Made by a program: the position numbers and the translations under genes
Shown here: piece by piece, positions 63,213 to 64,000 of the stretch
How positions within the stretch are numbered: position 1 is the stretch's first letter
Layout: each line of letters opens with the position of its first letter
The notes under the pieces: model-generated
What the model was told of the DNA's origin: nothing
Databases searched by the model: none
Seen by the model: the letters and a program-made list of their open reading frames with translations, nothing else
Assembly: GCA_905198835.1 (NCBI GenBank)
Contig: CAJKDY010000006.1
Span: 79,879 to 143,878, forward strand
DNA from: an uncultured Eubacteriales bacterium
Lineage (GTDB): Bacteria; Bacillota; Clostridia; Oscillospirales; Oscillospiraceae
DNA: 64,000 bases
Reading direction: 5' to 3'

Positions 63213-64000
63213 TCAGTTGTCGTCTTCGTCCAGATCAAAGGGCGGGGCGTCGTCCAGGTCAGGCAGAGGCTCGGTCTCAGCCTCCGGCCCAGGCAGATCG
63301 CCGCCCGGCGCGGGGGCCATGCCCTGGCGGTACTGCATCTCCTGCCACTGTTCTTTTGTCACCAGGACCTGCCGGGGCTTGGAGCCCTCAAAGGGACCTA
63401 CCACGCCCTTTTCCTCCATCTGGTCCACAAGCCTTGCCGCCCGGCCATAGCCTAGCTTCAGCCGGCGCTGGAGCATGGATACGCTGGCCTGGCCCAGCTC
63501 CACCACGACCTCGATGGCGGCGGGCAGCAGCTCGTCGTAGCCCTCGTCGCCACCGTCCTCGCCGGGGGCGGAGCCGCCGATGCCCTTGGCCGCCTTTTCC
63601 TTTTCCTGGGCGTTTCGGTCGATCTCAGCCATAACTGCTTCATCATATTCCGCCGCGCCCGATTGTTTCACGAAGTTGACCACCGACTCCACTTCCTCGT
63701 CGGTGACAAAGCAGCCCTGGACTCGCAGAGGCTTTTGCGCCCCCAGGGGGTTCCAAAGCATATCGCCCTTGCCCACCAGTTTTTCCGCGCCGGTGGTGTC
63801 CAGAATGATGCGCGACTCCAGGGAGGAGCTGACGGCGAAGGCGATGCGGGAGGGGATGTTGGCCTTCATCAGGCCGGTGATCACGTCGGCGGAGGGCCGC
63901 TGGGTGGCGATGACCAGGTGCATCCCGGCGGCGCGGCCCATCTGGGCCACCCGGCAGATGGACTCCTCCACCTCCTTGGCGGCCACCAGCATCAGATCGG
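63213..64000 (-). CDS. ftsK: DNA translocase FtsK/SpoIIIE, C-terminal part (cut by window edge)
   Basis: 262 residues are visible, open at the right edge. They include the end of the motor ('DLMLVAAKEVEESI', 'LVIATQRPSADVITG', 'IPSRIAFAVSS', 'GAEKLVGKGDMLW'), a linker with 'AQEKEKAAKGIGGS', and the gamma winged-helix domain ('ELGQASVSMLQRRLKLGYGRAARLVDQMEEKGVVG', in part) that reads KOPS/SRS sequences. An acidic tail ends 'FDLDEDDN'. It pumps chromosomal DNA through the closing septum in division or sporulation. It precedes ddl by 15 bases. Confidence 0.95.
   Translation of the reverse strand, partial: DLMLVAAKEVEESICRVAQMGRAAGMHLVIATQRPSADVITGLMKANIPSRIAFAVSSSLESRIILDTTGAEKLVGKGDMLWNPLGAQKPLRVQGCFVTDEEVESVVNFVKQSGAAEYDEAVMAEIDRNAQEKEKAAKGIGGSAPGEDGGDEGYDELLPAAIEVVVELGQASVSMLQRRLKLGYGRAARLVDQMEEKGVVGPFEGSKPRQVLVTKEQWQEMQYRQGMAPAPGGDLPGPEAETEPLPDLDDAPPFDLDEDDN

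Noticed and set aside
1..64000. CRISPR arrays, tRNA or rRNA genes, prophage or transposase genes
   Set aside because: No regularly spaced repeats, no tRNA T-loop-like motifs in gaps, and no integrase or transposase-like proteins were seen by reading; a tRNAscan or CRISPR search was not possible here.

Overview
The window looks like a chromosomal segment of a GC-rich, spore-forming, Gram-positive anaerobe of the Oscillospiraceae type (near Flavonifractor, Oscillibacter or Lawsonibacter; this placement is an inference). The support is: spoIVA; the Firmicutes cell-division group hfq, yggS, sepF and divIVA; S-layer-homology (SLH) anchored envelope enzymes; ECF-type folate and thiamine transporters under riboswitches; GTG and TTG starts with strong AGGAGG sites; and sigma-A promoters of the TTGaca-N17-TAtaaT type. 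No rRNA, tRNA, CRISPR array, prophage or transposase was seen. Both end genes are cut: a secreted protein at the left edge and FtsK at the right.

Layout. 0-12.4 kb, mostly minus strand: secreted protein N-terminus, COG2509 FAD protein, rplS, a DUF4282-like membrane protein (plus), then an amino-acid/peptide group (lipoprotein, PepV-like dipeptidase, YheO/DauR-like regulator, AGCS sodium symporter), folT under a THF riboswitch, glmS, and an SLH VanY-like carboxypeptidase. 12.6-17.3 kb, plus: TagA glycosyltransferase, dTMP kinase, DJ-1 protein, MltG, U32 protein. 17.5-24.9 kb, plus: cysE-cysS, rhomboid, miaA, hfq, HlyD-like adaptor, yggS, sepF, divIVA. 25-31.8 kb: MATE pump, an isoleucine T-box, two AT-rich cargo genes, then ileS-lspA-rluD. 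31.8-36.9 kb: a two-component/ABC export operon, TPP riboswitch-thiT, and a HAD phosphatase. 37-48 kb: small regulator pair, SLH S41 peptidase, spoIVA, the pstSCAB-phoU-regulator operon, and an ECF sigma/anti-sigma pair with a paralogous secreted protein. 48-64 kb, mostly minus: SLH HtrA-like protease, PLP decarboxylase, M18 peptidase, coaE, HD protein, tsaC/sua5, prfA, ydcF, ABC-F, mtnA (plus), murF, ddl and ftsK.

How it works together. Much of the window serves envelope growth and division: TagA, MltG, VanY, GlmS, MurF, Ddl, SepF, DivIVA, FtsK and several surface proteases. Nutrient-sensing control is unusually dense: THF and TPP riboswitches, an Ile T-box, candidate PhoP boxes, and an ECF sigma/anti-sigma module. 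The most unusual structure is at 26.3-27.6 kb, where an intact isoleucine T-box leader is separated from ileS by two AT-rich genes. One resembles a WapI-type immunity protein and the other carries a GIY-YIG motif, so both appear to have been captured under amino-acid-starvation control. Other points of note are a compositionally chimeric SLH-HtrA protease with C-terminal aromatic repeats, a cysteine-rich 53-residue membrane peptide, palindromic intergenic elements, and a recurring TTATGTNAA word.
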